Below, piece after piece: positions 13,077 to 14,954 of a stretch of DNA of 14,954 nucleotides (positions within the stretch are counted from its first letter, which is position 1; every line of letters starts with the position of its first letter). The notes under the pieces are model-generated. The model was not told the origin of the DNA and made no database searches. It worked only from the letters and a program-made list of their open reading frames with translations. This DNA is from QHCF01 sp003244275. GTDB lineage: Bacteria; Actinomycetota; Acidimicrobiia; Acidimicrobiales; QHCF01. Location: NCBI GenBank assembly GCA_036806345.1, contig DAIROT010000051.1:1-14954 (forward strand), given 5' to 3'. The translations under genes and the position numbers were made by a program.

Positions 13077-13421
13077 GTGATTGGGCGGGTCCGTGACCGG
13101 GCAAGCTTCGCCGCGCTGGCTGGTTCCCGCTGTCGGGTACGACGAGGGCCGATCACGGTAACCTTGGTGGCTGACGAGGGAGTTGGCGGTGCCCGCGTAG
13201 CCTTTGTGGTGGGTCGTCGTGTCGGAGGGGCGGTCGAGCGCAACCGGCTGCGTCGGCGCTTGCGGGTGATCGTCAATCAGGTTGGCCCGAGTTCAGGTCT
13301 TTACCTCATAGGAGCACGGCCGAGTGCAACAAAGTTGTCATTCATGGAGTTGAGAGATGTGGTGAGCAGCGCAATGTCAGCAGTTCAGACTGTGAGTTCA
13401 CGAGCAGGGAGAGTCTCGTGA
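13077..13421 (+). CDS. rnpA: Ribonuclease P protein component
   Basis: RnpA is the protein subunit that helps the catalytic RNA of RNase P cleave 5' leaders from pre-tRNAs. It has 114 residues, the normal size. The N-terminus IGRVRDRASFAALAGSRCRV forms the substrate-leader cleft side, and RVAFVVGRRVGGAVERNRLR leads into the RNR signature helix RNRLRRRLR (55-63). LYLIGARPSATKLSF matches the conserved strand after it. The GTG at 13077 begins IGRVRDR as in relatives; only a weak GGTGAG precedes it. The stop overlaps the yidD start by four bases (GTGA), so these genes are probably translated together. Confidence 0.97.
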   Translation: MIGRVRDRASFAALAGSRCRVRRGPITVTLVADEGVGGARVAFVVGRRVGGAVERNRLRRRLRVIVNQVGPSSGLYLIGARPSATKLSFMELRDVVSSAMSAVQTVSSRAGRVS

Positions 13422-13711
13422 GCTGGGGGCGACGCGGCCTGGTTGGCCTCATCCGCTTCTACCAGGTGGCCCGGGTCGGCCATCCTTCGCCGTGTCGCTA
13501 CTGGCCGACATGCTCGGCGTACGCGGCCGAGGCAATCGCCATCCATGGGGTGCTGAGGGGATTGGGCCTGGGGATCTGTCGCCTCGCCCGGTGCCGGCCG
13601 GGCGGCGACTTCGGCATCGATGAAGTCCCAGCTCTCAGCACCGGGCTCGAGCACGAATCACTCGAGGCAACGGTCGTTCCCCCCAAGTCACTGCTTGCGG
13701 GCAAGAGCTAA
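13418..13711 (+). CDS. yidD: Membrane protein insertion efficiency factor YidD
   Basis: YidD is a small membrane-associated protein that improves YidC-dependent insertion. Its motif is clear: HPSPCRYWPTCSAYAAEAI (22-40), then GVLRGLGLGICRLARCRPGG, then DFGIDEVP, with Cys26, Cys32 and Cys59 at the conserved positions. The first 20 residues (LVGLIRFYQVARVG) form the amphipathic membrane-binding helix. At 97 residues it is slightly longer than most members, because of a polar C-terminal tail. The GTG at 13418 overlaps the rnpA stop and has GGGAGAG just upstream. It sits 12 bases before yidC. Confidence 0.95.
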   Translation: MSWGRRGLVGLIRFYQVARVGHPSPCRYWPTCSAYAAEAIAIHGVLRGLGLGICRLARCRPGGDFGIDEVPALSTGLEHESLEATVVPPKSLLAGKS

Positions 13712-13723
13712 CCAGGAGCTTTG

Positions 13724-14954
13724 ATGTCTTCCTTCAGTCACGCGGTGCATCCGCTATTCGAGGCCATGGCCTGGTTGTTGGCTCTGTTCTTTGGCTTGGT
13801 GCCCAATTATGCATTTGCCATCGCCATGCTCACCGTCGTGGTCATGGTGGCTTTGTCACCGCTCACCTTGAAGAGCACCCGGTCGATGTTGGCCATGCAA
13901 CGTTTGGCTCCAGAGATCAAGAAGCTCCAGCAGCGTTACAAGGGGGATCGTCAGGGTCTCAGTGAGGCAACGATGGCCCTCTACAAGGAGCATGGAGCCA
14001 GCCCGGCCGGGGGGTGCCTGCCCATGTTGCTGCAGATGCCGGCATTCATCATCCTCTACGACACTATTCGCGGTCTGACCAACACGGTGGGTCCCCACCA
14101 CATTCCCGAACCTCGGTACATTTCCCATTCGACCGCCCTCTATCAGCACCTGATGGCTGGTCACGGCACCATGATGTCCTTTGGGATCGACTTGGCAAAA
14201 TCTGCTACGTCGATTCATGGGGGTCTGCTCACCGCGCTTCCCTTCTACCTCTTGGTGGCTGGCTCCATTGGGTTGCAGTTTCTCCAGATGCGCCAGCTCA
14301 CGAATCGCAACCCTCAGGCCGCCGCCGCCAATCCGCAGATGCAGACCATGCAGAAGTTCATGCCGCTGATCTTTGGTTTCATCTACATCTCCATCGCGGC
14401 CGGTGTCAACGTCTACTTCCTCGTGTCGAGCCTGTTGCGAATCCTCCAGCAAGAGCTCATGTACCGCTATGACCCAACGTTGCGGGCGTCGGTTGGACAA
14501 GGCTCGGTGGCTCAGGGTTCCTCCGTGGGCAAGACAGCCATCGAGGTGAAGGGGTCGCCAGGCAAACTCGGTGCAACCGACGGATCCGAGAGGGATGGGG
14601 TGTCACCTGAGCCCCGGCCGGTAGGTGGACTTTTGGCTGTTCTTATGAGGAGGGCCGAGGCGAACAGGGCCACAACGGCCAAGCCGTCAATGAAGACCAC
14701 CCCGGCTCGGGCAGATCGTGTCACCAAGCCGGGGGAGTCAGTGTCCGAGCCCACTGCCGCGCCAGAGGTTGTGAGAGCGTCCCGGCCGACAGGTCGTCTC
14801 CTGGGTTCACTTTTCGGGCCTCGGGCGGTGTCGGGCGGGGGATCGTCTGCCAGCGCCCCCACCAGCGCCGACAGCGCCGCATCACCGGGCAATGGGAAGG
14901 GTGGCCCGGCGGTGGTTGACGGCACAAATGGCGACGCCGACGGTAGTGGCAGGG
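13724..14954 (+). CDS. yidC: Membrane protein insertase YidC/Oxa1 (3' end outside the window)
   Basis: YidC inserts and folds membrane proteins, alone or with SecYEG. The frame is open from the ATG at 13724 to the window end, 410 residues without a stop. AGGAG lies five bases before the ATG. It is the short Gram-positive type, without the large periplasmic domain of E. coli. Hydrophobic segments lie at about 15-48, 98-115, 168-188 and 212-242. SPLTLKSTRSMLAMQRLAPE and IKKLQQRYKGD form the family's cytoplasmic hairpin; Lys50 or Arg53 may be the groove charge. CLPMLLQMPAFIILYDTIRG and QKFMPLIFGFIYISIAAGVN are the signature cores. After about residue 250 comes an unusually long polar tail, at least 160 residues rich in G, S, A, P and basic patches, probably cytoplasmic. 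Confidence 0.97.
   Translation, partial: MSSFSHAVHPLFEAMAWLLALFFGLVPNYAFAIAMLTVVVMVALSPLTLKSTRSMLAMQRLAPEIKKLQQRYKGDRQGLSEATMALYKEHGASPAGGCLPMLLQMPAFIILYDTIRGLTNTVGPHHIPEPRYISHSTALYQHLMAGHGTMMSFGIDLAKSATSIHGGLLTALPFYLLVAGSIGLQFLQMRQLTNRNPQAAAANPQMQTMQKFMPLIFGFIYISIAAGVNVYFLVSSLLRILQQELMYRYDPTLRASVGQGSVAQGSSVGKTAIEVKGSPGKLGATDGSERDGVSPEPRPVGGLLAVLMRRAEANRATTAKPSMKTTPARADRVTKPGESVSEPTAAPEVVRASRPTGRLLGSLFGPRAVSGGGSSASAPTSADSAASPGNGKGGPAVVDGTNGDADGSGR

Noticed and set aside
13856..14500. 214-residue minus-strand frame opposite yidC
   Set aside because: It is antisense to clearly conserved YidC core motifs.
1..14954. CRISPR array, insertion sequence, toxin-antitoxin pair or defence system
   Set aside because: I looked on both strands and saw no repeat-spacer pattern, transposase motif with terminal repeats, or defence-type gene. 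Nearly all coding space is explained by core genes.

Overview
The window is the chromosomal replication-origin region of a high-GC actinobacterium. The minus strand reads dnaA, oriC, dnaN, recF, a short DUF721/dciA gene, gyrB, gyrA, a DUF3566 membrane protein and tRNA-Ile(GAT). The divergent plus strand reads rpmH, rnpA, yidD, yidC. DUF3566 plus tRNA-Ile after gyrA, a DciA-type gene between recF and gyrB, TTGTCCACA-type DnaA boxes, many GTG/TTG starts and a GlnR-like box before amtB all point to Actinomycetota. A deep lineage such as Acidimicrobiia is only a guess.

Layout. 1-600: the end of an unidentified plus-strand reading frame (to 221), convergent with a decayed ECF sigma-factor remnant (228-560). 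616-2342: an amtB-glnB operon (ammonium channel and P-II protein, 4-base overlap), preceded by a -10 and a GlnR-like operator (2398-2435). 2436-3126: a non-coding stretch with a frameshifted gene remnant (about 2729-2943) and a hairpin after the tRNA. 3127-3200: tRNA-Ile(GAT). 3268-8219: DUF3566, gyrA and gyrB, tightly packed. 8355-10974: dciA, recF and dnaN. 10975-11242: the dnaA-dnaN spacer, the likely oriC, with an AT-rich segment, a perfect DnaA box and TCCCCA-type variants. 11243-12628: dnaA. 12629-12926: the divergent dnaA/rpmH control region, with DnaA boxes near the dnaA start and three tandem 14-bp repeats before rpmH. 12927 to the end: rpmH, rnpA, yidD and yidC, the last running off the window.

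Function. One block starts and supports replication: DnaA opens the origin, DciA is thought to help load the helicase, DnaN is the clamp, RecF acts in gap repair and gyrase removes supercoils. The other block makes ribosomal protein L34, the RNase P protein and the YidC/YidD membrane-protein insertion factors. amtB-glnB is a separate nitrogen-scavenging unit, probably under GlnR.

I found no CRISPR array, intact insertion sequence, prophage, defence system or other wholly new multi-gene system. The most interesting signals are in non-coding DNA: the GlnR-like box, the tandem repeats, the unusual oriC box set with a repeated 13-mer in opposite orientations, and two gene remnants.
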